Part shown: one piece after another, positions 53,998-62,424 of the stretch
Position numbering within the stretch: the first letter of the stretch is position 1
Layout: each line of letters starts with the position of its first letter
From: Dinoroseobacter sp049800835
GTDB taxonomy: Bacteria > Pseudomonadota > Alphaproteobacteria > Rhodobacterales > Rhodobacteraceae
DNA length: 64,000 nucleotides
NCBI RefSeq assembly: GCF_049800835.1
Contig: NZ_JBNAFU010000002.1
Span: 248,001 to 312,000, forward strand
Direction: 5' to 3'
Made by a program: the position numbers and the translations under genes
The notes under the pieces: model-generated
What the model saw: only the letters and a program-made list of their open reading frames with translations
Told to the model about the DNA's origin: nothing
The model's database searches: none

Positions 53998-54432
53998 ATG
54001 AAGTCCCTGTTTGGCATCGTTCTGTCCGGCCTTTTGGCGCTGCCGGCGCTCGCGGGGGACGACGTGATCACCTACTCATACGATGGCAGTTTCGAGGATG
54101 CCGCGTTCGGCCTTGAGACAGCAATTGTGGGCAAGGGTCTGGTGATTGATCATGTCAGCCACGTCGGCGACATGCTTGCGCGCACGGCGGGCGATGTAGG
54201 CAGTGACGTTCTGCTCTTCGATGCAGCGCAGGTGTTCCAGTTCTGCTCTGCTACGCTGTCTCGCAAGGTGATGGAGGCTGACCCGATGAACATCGTGCAC
54301 TGTCCGTACGGTATTTTCGTCGTCGACCGCGACGGAGAGGTCTTCATCGGCCACCGAACCTACGAAGACGGCCCCATGCAGCAGGTGCAGGAACTCCTCT
54401 CTGATATCGCGGAAGAGGCGTCCGCCTTCTAG
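53998..54432 (+). CDS. Exported DUF302 protein at the end of the sox operon
   Basis: A 144-residue periplasmic protein with a signal peptide (about 1-19, ending ALAG) and a DUF302-like body (TYSYDGSFEDAAFGLETAIVGKGL, HVGDMLARTAGDVG, CPYGIFV). Two Cys remain in the mature protein. DUF302 proteins are seen near Sox and other sulfur or chlorite genes, but have no firm role. It lies 60 bases after soxF and converges on a minus-strand gene with a 4-base overlap. Confidence 0.8.
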   Translation: MKSLFGIVLSGLLALPALAGDDVITYSYDGSFEDAAFGLETAIVGKGLVIDHVSHVGDMLARTAGDVGSDVLLFDAAQVFQFCSATLSRKVMEADPMNIVHCPYGIFVVDRDGEVFIGHRTYEDGPMQQVQELLSDIAEEASAF

Positions 54433-55274
54433 TTCAGCTCCGGTACACGCCTGTCCGATCCTGTCACGGCTTGGGCCTGATGCCGGGTGACGGGCAGAGG
54501 CGGCAACCGCACCGCGTCGAAACGGTCGCCGCGACGTACCGCGTCGTAGTAGGCCAGCGCATCGGTCTCTCCCAAGCCCGGGTCACGTTCCAGGAACGAC
54601 CGGTACAGTCCGTACTTGAAATAGATCTGCCCGGTCGACGTGTTTGGCCCTAAATCCCGCGCGGCAAGTGAATATTCTGCCTCATCTCCCGTTCGGACCC
54701 AAAACTCCGTCCACGCGGACTGCCATCCCCATTTCGCACCTACCACCACATCGATCCACTGGCCTTTGGCCGCGTCGCCCGCTTGCCCGCCATCAACCAG
54801 CGTATAGGCGCGCTTGCCCACCGCCTGCTCGAAATGCGCCAGCAGATCCCCGTCAGGGGCGAGATAGAACATCAGGGCGGGTTTGTCGGACCTGTCCTCT
54901 GCATCGCGCTGATGAAACTGTGCGACAGAGAGTTTCGCCGTGTGTGCGCCTGCATCGCGCCGCGGCAAAACAGTGCTTGGGTCAACGTAGACCGAAAATG
55001 CATACCATAGGGTGCGGCCAGCGGTGTTCACGTCATCGCTCAGCGTGTGTTCCTTGGCTTCGATCCGTTGTGAGCGCTTGTCCCCTCGCGTCTCGTACGG
55101 CACGTCGGCAGACAGGTAAGCGCGTTCAAACACCGCGCCGTCCCGGGGCAGAACCGGACCATCCGCCGCGATTTCGGAGAGAGCAGACCCATGCAGCCCG
55201 GCTGTCGCAAGCGTTGCCGCGAACAGAAAATCCGGAACTGTCGAGAGGAGGTGCGAAACTCCGAAATCGGGCAA
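54429..55274 (-). CDS. Polysaccharide lyase-like (heparin lyase I family) protein
   Basis: A 281-residue probably exported protein with a jelly-roll lyase look. Stretches such as TLWYAFSVYVDPSTVLP, QFHQRDAED, GQWIDVVVGAKWGW, EFWVRTGDE and QIYFKYGLYRS resemble heparin-lyase-I/PL-type or glucuronan lyase domains, and the KYGLYRS segment is typical. Substrate unknown. The N-terminal about 33 residues may be an atypical signal peptide. Confidence 0.65.
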   Translation of the reverse strand: MPDFGVSHLLSTVPDFLFAATLATAGLHGSALSEIAADGPVLPRDGAVFERAYLSADVPYETRGDKRSQRIEAKEHTLSDDVNTAGRTLWYAFSVYVDPSTVLPRRDAGAHTAKLSVAQFHQRDAEDRSDKPALMFYLAPDGDLLAHFEQAVGKRAYTLVDGGQAGDAAKGQWIDVVVGAKWGWQSAWTEFWVRTGDEAEYSLAARDLGPNTSTGQIYFKYGLYRSFLERDPGLGETDALAYYDAVRRGDRFDAVRLPPLPVTRHQAQAVTGSDRRVPELN

Positions 55275-55406
55275 GGCGAGTGTCCTTCGATAGCCACCCG
55301 CAGATAAACACCCTGTTTGATCAACGCCAAGTTAATGCCGCAAAAATGTCTGATTTGGGCTGCCTTGATGCGTCGTTTCGTGGACAGTCTTCACGCCGAT
55401 ACGGGA

Positions 55407-55853
55407 TTACGTCGCATCCGTATCCAACCAGATGGTCACGGGCCCGTCGTTGACCAGACTGACCTGCATATCCGCGCCAAAAGACCCTGTCTCGACCCCG
55501 ATACCCTGCGCCTGCAATGCATCAGCGAAGGCAATATACAGCGCCTCGCCCTCAGTCGGCGTCGCCGCCGCCGAAAATCCCGGTCGATTGCCGCGTCTCG
55601 TGTCCGCAGCAAGTGTGAACTGGCTCACCACCAAGGCGCTGCCGCCGGTGTCCAGAAGCGCGCGGTTCATCTTGCCGCCCTCGTCCTTGAACACCCTGAG
55701 TTTCGCGATTTTCGCGGCAAGCGATGTCGCGATCGCCGCATCGTCGCCCTGCATCGCACAGACAAGGATCAGCAGACCCGGCCCGCTTTTGCCGATAACA
55801 TCCTCCCCTATGGCGACTTCGGCCTGCGCGATGCGCTGGACCAGAGCCCTCAA
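55407..55853 (-). CDS. dtd: D-aminoacyl-tRNA deacylase
   Basis: A 148-residue proofreading enzyme that removes D-amino acids from tRNA. The two active-site signatures are SQFTLAADTRRGNRPGFS near 75-95 and LVNDGPVTIWLDT near the C-terminus, with the cross-subunit GP pair replaced normally by DGPV. Start overlaps the stop of the PfkB kinase gene by 4 bases (ATGA), so the two are co-translated. Confidence 0.94.
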   Translation of the reverse strand: MRALVQRIAQAEVAIGEDVIGKSGPGLLILVCAMQGDDAAIATSLAAKIAKLRVFKDEGGKMNRALLDTGGSALVVSQFTLAADTRRGNRPGFSAAATPTEGEALYIAFADALQAQGIGVETGSFGADMQVSLVNDGPVTIWLDTDAT

Positions 55854-56764
55854 AGTTCGTCGCTCCAGGGCGGGTTTGCTCCGGCGCGGCTGACCGTGAC
55901 CGCGGCGGCCTGCACGCCAAGGTTCAGCGCCGCTGTCAGGGCATCATCCGAGATGTCTGCCAACGCCCCGCGTGACAGCAGGCCGGCGCGGTCCAGCGCT
56001 GCAAGGACACCGGCGTTGAACGTGTCCCCAGCGCCGACCGTATCCGCGACCTCGACCACGTGGCCGGGAACCGATACGGTGCCGCGTGCGGTGATCGCGC
56101 GCGCTCCATCTGCCCCTTCGGTGATCAGAACCACTTTCGCACCGCGCCCGAGCAGGTCCGCCGCGCCAAGGTCGACATCTGATGCGCCGGTCAGCCACGC
56201 GAGATCCTCGTCGGAAGCTTTGACAAGGTCCGCGCGTGCGAGCAGCCGGTCCATCCGTGCGCGAAAGATCGCCTCATCCGCAATGAAATCAGGCCGAATG
56301 TTGGGGTCAAGCATCACGACACGATCGCCGGCACGCGCAACCATTGCCTCGTACGCGGCCGCGCAGGGCTCCACTGCAAGACTTATGCCGCCAACGAACA
56401 CCGCGCGCGCGTCCTCCGGCAGGTTTGGCATGTCGCCGGGTTGCAACATGCGCCCTGCGGTATTCTCGTCGTAGAACGCGTACCGCGCCTGCCCGTCCAC
56501 AAGCGTTACGAATGCAAGGGTTGTCGGGCGATCCGAAAACACGGTGTCCGCCGCGTCGACGCCGCTTGCTACAAGCCCGCTCAGCAACAGGTCACCGAAC
56601 ATGTCGCGCGACAGACCTGTCACCATGCCGACATCCGTGTCCAGTCGCCCCAATGCAATCGCCGTGTTGAACACCGACCCGCCGGGCACCGGTAGAAACC
56701 CGGTGCTGTCGCCAAGTGCGCGTGGCAGCATGTCGATCAGGGCCTCGCCTGCGCAGATGATCAT
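55850..56764 (-). CDS. PfkB-family carbohydrate kinase (fructokinase-like)
   Basis: A 304-residue ribokinase-fold kinase. Signatures: GEALIDMLP at the N-terminus, GGSVFNTAIALGRL near 30 and the C-terminal anion-hole motif DTVGAGDTFNAGVLAAL with the catalytic Asp. It most resembles bacterial fructokinases, but other sugars are possible. ATG 56764 fits the family N-terminus. It lies upstream of dtd. Confidence 0.9.
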   Translation of the reverse strand: MIICAGEALIDMLPRALGDSTGFLPVPGGSVFNTAIALGRLDTDVGMVTGLSRDMFGDLLLSGLVASGVDAADTVFSDRPTTLAFVTLVDGQARYAFYDENTAGRMLQPGDMPNLPEDARAVFVGGISLAVEPCAAAYEAMVARAGDRVVMLDPNIRPDFIADEAIFRARMDRLLARADLVKASDEDLAWLTGASDVDLGAADLLGRGAKVVLITEGADGARAITARGTVSVPGHVVEVADTVGAGDTFNAGVLAALDRAGLLSRGALADISDDALTAALNLGVQAAAVTVSRAGANPPWSDEL

Positions 56765-56891
56765 TCTAACCCCCTCCGGGCGGCGATATCGCCGCATACC
56801 CAATCGGCTTCTTTTCCGGCCTGCACCATCTGATACCGGCGTGGTTTTTGCCAGCGCAAACAGTCAGAAAACTGTGCGTGAACCCATCCGT

Positions 56892-58019
56892 TCAACCTTG
56901 CTGTACGGCAGAGCCATATGCCAGAGCCGCCCCGAGGATGACAAGCGCAATCACGGCCAAGGCGATCTTGACTGCGGAATAAGGGCGCTCGCCCGAGACT
57001 TTTCCGTCCTGCCCGTTGACGACGAACCGATAACTCTTCCCGCCGTAGCGGTAAGCCGCAACCCAGACCGGCAGCAGAATGTGCTTGAACGTTACATCGG
57101 ACACCCGCGTGTCGATCGCGTCGATCCGCTGGCGATCCCCGCCGATATCCATGCGTACATCCCGGGCGATGACGCGATCCATGTACGCGCGGGCTTCGGC
57201 CATCCCTTCTTCGAGGGGGACTGTGTAGCCTTCGGCCCGAAACCCGGCGAGAGGTTCGGGAGTATAAGGGATCAGCGCGGACAGGTCCCACGGGGCAAGC
57301 GCATCGGTGAACCGCTTGGGCAGGCTCCTCGCGGCCAGCACCAGCACATCGTCAAAGGCGCGCGCGACATGGCCGGACGCCGCGCGCCAGCGTACCCGCG
57401 CTTCCCGTGTGGCGACGCGTTTGCCGTTCACGACGCGCGTCGCCTGCACGTAGTAAACGGTGCCGCGCTGCCCCCGATAGCGGCTGTCGGTGCGCGCATC
57501 GTAGGTCCAGTACGGCACGTAGATGCCCGACATCTTGCGCCCCTTGCGGGCATACTCCTGCAATCCGTTGGGTGCGAACCAAAGCCGCCCGAGCCAATCC
57601 GTCATCGCCTGCTTTGCCGCGTCTTCCGACATCTCGAACGGGATCACTGCAGCGGGTTTGATGTGTCTGTGCGTGCCGGTGTCGGTGACCACGGGCGTGG
57701 CGCAGAAGGGGCATTCGGCGGCGTGGACCTCGGGTTGAAACTCCACCTGTGCACCGCAGTTGGTGCACGACAGAACGCGGGTCACTTCTTCGTCTGCGGC
57801 GTCCGCGGCCCCGGACCGAAGCGTTTCCAGATAGTCGATCTCGCGCAACGCGCTGCTGGCGGCCCAAGGCCCGAAAACGCCTAATTTCTGGGTGTTTCCG
57901 CAATGGTCGCAGACCATCTGGTCCGCGCCGGGGGCGAAGCGGAGGTCAGCGCCACACGCGGTGCAGGGAAATCGGTGTTCTTCAACCGCCGGGGCCGGCG
58001 GAGGTGCAAAGTCCGTCAC
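56892..58019 (-). CDS. Zinc-ribbon membrane protein of the SPFH operon
   Basis: A 375-residue protein with two N-terminal Cys4 zinc ribbons (CTACG...CDHCG near 19-42 and CTNCG...CPFC near 88-108). A central domain is rich in Tyr, Trp and Arg (VPYWTYDARTDSRYRGQRG) and one transmembrane helix is at the C-terminus (about 348-368). It resembles proteins annotated as primosomal-N'-like or TFIIB-type zinc-ribbon proteins; real function unknown. It starts 8 bases after the SPFH gene ends, so it is co-transcribed. Confidence 0.8.
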   Translation of the reverse strand: MTDFAPPPAPAVEEHRFPCTACGADLRFAPGADQMVCDHCGNTQKLGVFGPWAASSALREIDYLETLRSGAADAADEEVTRVLSCTNCGAQVEFQPEVHAAECPFCATPVVTDTGTHRHIKPAAVIPFEMSEDAAKQAMTDWLGRLWFAPNGLQEYARKGRKMSGIYVPYWTYDARTDSRYRGQRGTVYYVQATRVVNGKRVATREARVRWRAASGHVARAFDDVLVLAARSLPKRFTDALAPWDLSALIPYTPEPLAGFRAEGYTVPLEEGMAEARAYMDRVIARDVRMDIGGDRQRIDAIDTRVSDVTFKHILLPVWVAAYRYGGKSYRFVVNGQDGKVSGERPYSAVKIALAVIALVILGAALAYGSAVQQG

Positions 58020-58027
58020 AACGTGCC

Positions 58028-59134
58028 TCAGTCCTCCGGGGGGGGCGGTGGCAGCACGGTGAACAGTTGCGCCAGTTCCTGCACATCTTCGGCGCGCATC
58101 CAGCCGTCCTGCCCGGGTGTCCAGACATGGCTCTGGCGCGTCAGCGTGCCATCCGCTGCCATGCGGCCCATGTCAGCCTTGGAATAGGGGCCTTTTGTCT
58201 GGCCGGCCTGCGCGATGTGCCAGACATGTTCCACTGGCGGCGGGGGTGGGGCCATCGGGGCAGGGGCTGCGCGCGCGCCCCACGGACCTTGCGCCATCTG
58301 TGCACCCATTGCCATGCCCATACCCGCGCCGATGCCTGCTCCCATGCCGCTGTCGCCGCCTGCGCGCGCGGCCTCGGTCATCGCTTCGGCAGCGGAGTAT
58401 TGCGTGTACCGTCCCAAGTCACCCGCGATACCCATTGACGTGCGCTTGTCGAGCGCAGCTTCGACCGCTGGGGGCAATGAGATGTTCTCGATGTAAAGTT
58501 CGGGCACGGTCATCCCGTATTCTGCAATCTGCGGCGAAATTGCATCCGCCACCAGCTTGCCCAGATCCCGCGTGTTCGCCGCCATGTCGAGCACCGGAAT
58601 GCCCGACCCGGCAATCGCGCGGCTGAACTCCTGCACGATGATGTTGCGGATCTGAAAGGTGATTTCGTCCGAGGTGAACTCGCCGTCTGTGCCCACGATC
58701 TCGGTCAGGAACCGCGCCGGATCCGTTACCCGCACACTGTACGTCCCGAAAGCCCTGATACGGGTTGGTCCGAACTCGGGATCGCGCAGCATGATCGGGT
58801 TCTTGGTGCCCCATTTCAGGTTGTTGAAGCGCGTCGTGTTGACGAAATAGATCTCGGATTTGAAAGGGCTGCGGAAACCGTGATCCCAATGCTGAAGCGT
58901 GGTCATGATCGGCATGTTATTCGTCTCGAGCATGTAGAGCCCGGGTGTGAACACATCCGCCAGCTGCCCCTCATGAACGAACACCGCGGACTGGCCTTCG
59001 CGCACGGTCAGCTTTGCGCCGTACTTGATCTCGTGGCCCTGACGCTCGAACCGCCAGACCATCGTGTCGCGGGTGTCATCCACCCAGTGGATCACGTCGA
59101 TGAACTGGCCCGACAGGAAATCAAAAATGTTCAT
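58028..59134 (-). CDS. SPFH-domain protein with GYF_2-like C-terminal domain
   Basis: A 368-residue protein of the bacterial 'virion core protein-like' SPFH group. The SPFH/band-7 domain (about 30-240) includes VREGQSAVFVHEGQLADVF and GTYSVRVTDPARFL. A Gly/Ala/Met-rich linker follows (about 265-300). The C-terminal domain (about 305-360: VWHIAQAGQTKGPYS, VWTPGQDGW) matches the DUF4339/GYF_2 type. There is no transmembrane helix, so it likely associates peripherally with membranes. It is in an operon with TelA-like, XpaC-like and zinc-ribbon proteins. Confidence 0.87.
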   Translation of the reverse strand: MNIFDFLSGQFIDVIHWVDDTRDTMVWRFERQGHEIKYGAKLTVREGQSAVFVHEGQLADVFTPGLYMLETNNMPIMTTLQHWDHGFRSPFKSEIYFVNTTRFNNLKWGTKNPIMLRDPEFGPTRIRAFGTYSVRVTDPARFLTEIVGTDGEFTSDEITFQIRNIIVQEFSRAIAGSGIPVLDMAANTRDLGKLVADAISPQIAEYGMTVPELYIENISLPPAVEAALDKRTSMGIAGDLGRYTQYSAAEAMTEAARAGGDSGMGAGIGAGMGMAMGAQMAQGPWGARAAPAPMAPPPPPVEHVWHIAQAGQTKGPYSKADMGRMAADGTLTRQSHVWTPGQDGWMRAEDVQELAQLFTVLPPPPPED

Positions 59135-59150
59135 GGATAGATCCTTTCAC

Positions 59151-60107
59151 TCAACTGGTCTCTCCCATCAGCTCGCGTGCGATCCGGTCGACGATCGGGC
59201 GAGCATCGGCAGGGGTCATGCCGGGTTCCAACCGCGGGTCATACAGCATCCGAAGCAGCAGTTCGTCCTGCGCGGTCAGGAGCGCGAACTCGTCATCATC
59301 ATTGAAAATCGACGGTCGGGCCACGGGGCTGTCATTGGCCAGACCCATGCCTTGCGCGACCTCTTCGTGAATGCATGCACTGCGCAGAAGGGAGGGATGT
59401 TCCGACCGGATCACGGCGACCGCGGCGACATACAGGTCAGGCGACGAGGTTTCCGAAAACGCGTAGACAGAACACATGGTCGATCGCGGCATCGTGGCGA
59501 TGTCGGTGATCGTCGTGTCCCCAACCCCCGGCACCAGGTCGCGCATCAGCGGGCCGACTTCCGCCATCTCGTCAACGCTCAGGAACAGCACATGGAAATT
59601 CGGCGTGGAGGTGGCCATGCGCATATCGGCCCGGCTGGCGATGGCGAGCCGGTCGACAAACGCGCTCAATTCGTTCGTGGCTGCGGCCTGATCCTCAAGC
59701 GCGACGCTGTCCCCGAAATAGGGCTGCACACGGATCGGGCGGTCCCAGCGGCGCAAGCGGCTTTCGTTTTGCTGGGCGACAAAACGGCCACCCCGCAAGG
59801 TGTATTCGTCAAACAGGGCGATACGTTCGAAGTTTCGGGCCAGATCGCGGGCATCGAAAGGGCTGTCCAGTCCGCCACCATCGGTGCGCAATAAACCTTG
59901 TGCCGTCTGGCGTTGGGCCAGTCGTGCATAGTACCTCGCCAGGTCTGCCGACGCCTGGGAAGCAGCGGGCGGTGCGACGCGCGGCTCCGGGGCAGGGCTG
60001 GTTCTTGGTCCGGCCCCGGTCGCCAGGTCGCACGCGGCAAGTGCCGCCACCGACAAGACGGTAAGCGCCCAACGGTGCCAGCCCCTATGCCACGTGGCGA
60101 CTTGCAT
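59151..60107 (-). CDS. DUF2927 lipoprotein
   Basis: A 318-residue lipoprotein. The signal peptide ends in lipobox LAAC (Cys26). The body matches DUF2927 (FARNFERIALFDEY, QPYFGDSVALEDQAAA, ACIHEEVAQGMGLANDS, FNDDDEFALLTAQDELLLRMLYD). The IHEEVAQ stretch recalls zinc-protease HExxH but lacks the second His, so protease activity is doubtful. It overlaps the TelA-like gene by one base (TGATG). Confidence 0.83.
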   Translation of the reverse strand: MQVATWHRGWHRWALTVLSVAALAACDLATGAGPRTSPAPEPRVAPPAASQASADLARYYARLAQRQTAQGLLRTDGGGLDSPFDARDLARNFERIALFDEYTLRGGRFVAQQNESRLRRWDRPIRVQPYFGDSVALEDQAAATNELSAFVDRLAIASRADMRMATSTPNFHVLFLSVDEMAEVGPLMRDLVPGVGDTTITDIATMPRSTMCSVYAFSETSSPDLYVAAVAVIRSEHPSLLRSACIHEEVAQGMGLANDSPVARPSIFNDDDEFALLTAQDELLLRMLYDPRLEPGMTPADARPIVDRIARELMGETS

Positions 60108-61282
60108 CAGGCAGTGCTGCCCTCCGCGACCGGCGTGCGCGACTTGGCGGCAGACAGCGCCTCGCGCAGCTCGACCTCCATTTTTTGCAGTTCCTCCTCG
60201 GCGGCGGCCCGCCGGGCCTTGCCCTCGTCCGCAATCTGAAGGCTTTCCTCGATCGTGGCGACAAGCTCTGCGTTGGCGGATTTGACCGCTTCGATATCGA
60301 ACACCCCGCGTTCCATCTCCTCGCGGACAATCCTGTTGCTTTCGCGCAGGTTCTCTGCATTCGCCGTCAGCAACTCATTGGTCAGGTCGGAGGCCCCCTT
60401 GACCGCCTCCGCCGCTTCACGTGACCTCTGGATTGTCACGGCCTGGGCCAACTGCGTTTCCCAGAGCGGCACCGTGTTCACCAGCGTGGAATTGATCTTG
60501 GTGACAAGGCTTTTGTCGTTTTCCTGTACCAGCCGGATCGAGGGTAACGACTGCATCGTGACCTGCCGTGTCAGGCGCAGGTCATGCACCCTGCGTTCCA
60601 GATCGTCGCGCGCTGCGCGCAGGTCGCGCAACTCTTGGGCAACCATGACCTTGTCGTCTTCCGCCGCGGCTTCGACATCGGCCTCCTTGGCCGGAATGAT
60701 CGTGCTGTCCAGTTCCGCGATCTTCGCGTCCCCTGCCGCGATGTAGACGGCCAGTTCGTCGTAGAAGGTCAGCGTCTTTTCGTAGAGTTTGTCCAGCGAT
60801 TTGATGTCCTTGAGCAAAGTGTGCTCGTGTTCCAGCAAGTTGTCGGTAATCTTGTCGATCTGGCTTTGAACATCTTCGTACTTTGCTGCGAACTTCGCCA
60901 TCGGTGCGGCCCTGCCCAGCAGTTTTTCCCACCAGCTTTGCTTGCGCCTCACGTCCAGTTCGCTGATTGAGAAACCGCGAATGGTGGTCACGATGTTGCG
61001 CAGGCTGTCGCCTGCGGGGCCGACATCCTTGTTGCGCACGTCTGCCAGCATGGCCTGACTGATTTCCTGCAACTCTGCCTGCGCGCCGGACCCGAACCGC
61101 ACGATCGACTGCGTGTCGGTCATGTCGATTTCGCCCATCGCCTTTCGGATGTTCTCTGCCACCGGGGGCTGCGCCTGTTCCAGCGGCACAAGTGCCTGCT
61201 CGGGTTCCGGCAGAATGGCCATCGTGACCTCTTCGACCTCTTTCAAAGCGGCCTCGGCCTTGCTGCGCACGGTATCGGACAT
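60107..61282 (-). CDS. TelA-like toxic-anion-resistance protein
   Basis: A 391-residue cytoplasmic coiled-coil protein of the TelA/KlaA family, linked to tellurite, bacteriocin and envelope-stress resistance. It is largely helical with long heptads (about 120-350). The typical part RMHDLRLTRQVTMQSLPSIRLVQENDKSLVTKINSTLVNTVPLWE-like region is near 245-285. ATG 61282 is fixed by GGAGGG 9 bases before it. It sits between the XpaC-like and DUF2927 genes. Confidence 0.87.
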   Translation of the reverse strand: MSDTVRSKAEAALKEVEEVTMAILPEPEQALVPLEQAQPPVAENIRKAMGEIDMTDTQSIVRFGSGAQAELQEISQAMLADVRNKDVGPAGDSLRNIVTTIRGFSISELDVRRKQSWWEKLLGRAAPMAKFAAKYEDVQSQIDKITDNLLEHEHTLLKDIKSLDKLYEKTLTFYDELAVYIAAGDAKIAELDSTIIPAKEADVEAAAEDDKVMVAQELRDLRAARDDLERRVHDLRLTRQVTMQSLPSIRLVQENDKSLVTKINSTLVNTVPLWETQLAQAVTIQRSREAAEAVKGASDLTNELLTANAENLRESNRIVREEMERGVFDIEAVKSANAELVATIEESLQIADEGKARRAAAEEELQKMEVELREALSAAKSRTPVAEGSTA

Positions 61283-61302
61283 CAGGGTTTCCCTCCAATC
61301 AC

Positions 61303-62193
61303 TCAAACAGGTGTCTTTATGCCTTCTTGCGCCAGCCGGTCTCGCAACACCTCGATCTCCACATCCAGATCCGTGCGGTCATCGAGCAAGAGCGCCTCCC
61401 GGCGGGCGGCAAAATTCGTTTCAAGGTCTTGCAAAAGCGCAAGGTAGTCTTCGCGCGCCTCGGCGTTGCGGCTTTCGGCGTAGAAATCGGCAAACTTGAC
61501 CGTCGCGTCCCGCGCACCCATCAAGTAGACGCCAAGATACTTGCGCGCCGCTGCCAGATCGCGCGGGTCCTCTTCCACCTGCCGGCAAAGCGCGCGTGCG
61601 GACGTCTTGAACTGTTCCACGGCCAGCTCGAGCGGGCGTTCGCGAGCACGCAAAATCGCATCCGACATCTCGGCCAGATATTTCTCCGCCTCGTCCACGA
61701 CGCGCGCAACACGGGCGGATTGAAATTCGTCGATCCCTTCCGCCCCTTTGTCCGAGAGCGGATCGAGCCCGAAGGCCAGCACGTGCAGCCCTGCGCCAAC
61801 CGCGCCCAACAAACCGGCGCCGATCATGCCCGCACCGTTGGACACAACCGCCATTCCGATCCCCAGCCCGACGAGCGCCGCGGCAAAAATCTTGCGCGGG
61901 ATCGCGGGGCGTTTGGCAACTTTGCGGACGTCATAAGCCTCTTCGGCCTTCAGGCCTTCGCGCAGCAGAAATGCGCCGAAGATCATGATCCCCAGTGCCG
62001 CCAACGACACGGCCAATCCGGTGGCGTCCTTGCCGAAGGCGGTCAGCGCGAGGGGCAGGGGCAGGACGAACATCGCGTTCGAACGCGCCCCTAGACGGGT
62101 GCGCTGCGTCGACACAGCGGGGCGTGCGGGTGTTTGTTGGCCTTCCGTGCGCGGCGCGCCGGGGCTGTATTTTCCGCCGAAGCGCTGGCTCAT
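61303..62193 (-). CDS. XpaC-like (5-bromo-4-chloroindolyl phosphate hydrolysis) family protein
   Basis: A 296-residue membrane protein. Two to three transmembrane helices (about 45-65 and 90-125) are followed by a long helical C-terminal part (GIDEFQSARVARVVDEAEKYLAEM, DPRDLAAARKYLGVYL). XpaC and TelA are neighbours in Bacillus and many other bacteria, as here. ATG 62193 overlaps the stop of a 28-codon gene (ATGA). It was named for a colour reaction, and its true role is unknown. Confidence 0.83.
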   Translation of the reverse strand: MSQRFGGKYSPGAPRTEGQQTPARPAVSTQRTRLGARSNAMFVLPLPLALTAFGKDATGLAVSLAALGIMIFGAFLLREGLKAEEAYDVRKVAKRPAIPRKIFAAALVGLGIGMAVVSNGAGMIGAGLLGAVGAGLHVLAFGLDPLSDKGAEGIDEFQSARVARVVDEAEKYLAEMSDAILRARERPLELAVEQFKTSARALCRQVEEDPRDLAAARKYLGVYLMGARDATVKFADFYAESRNAEAREDYLALLQDLETNFAARREALLLDDRTDLDVEIEVLRDRLAQEGIKTPV

Positions 62194-62276
62194 GACAAGC
62201 CTCCGCCAAAGCCGACATAGACGATCAGCGCAGCAAGCAGCGCAAACGCCAACAGTCCCAAAGCCCCGTTTGCCAT
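62190..62276 (-). CDS. 28-residue hydrophobic membrane peptide
   Basis: A tiny open frame of 28 codons plus stop: MANGALGLLAFALLAALIVYV then GFGGGLS, one predicted transmembrane helix. The stop overlaps the XpaC-like start by 4 bases (ATGA), which strongly suggests translational coupling. GGGGG lies about 6 bases before the ATG. It was not previously visible by length. Function unknown; it may be a subunit or regulator of the membrane complex encoded downstream. Confidence 0.7.
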   Translation of the reverse strand: MANGALGLLAFALLAALIVYVGFGGGLS

Positions 62277-62424
62277 GTCCGACCCCCAAATCGCGTGCTC
62301 TGGCACCTTAATGGCGTACATCTGCGCGGCATAGCCCGCAAAACTGCCTAGCTCCGATATAAGCACAGTATTGCGCGGTTACATGGCGTGCATGAGACAG
62401 AATTTCCCCCTTCACGCCTTGGGC

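Noticed and set aside
59151..60107. Zinc metalloprotease in the DUF2927 protein
   Set aside because: The IHEEVAQ stretch has no second His as in HExxH, so a zincin site is not supported.
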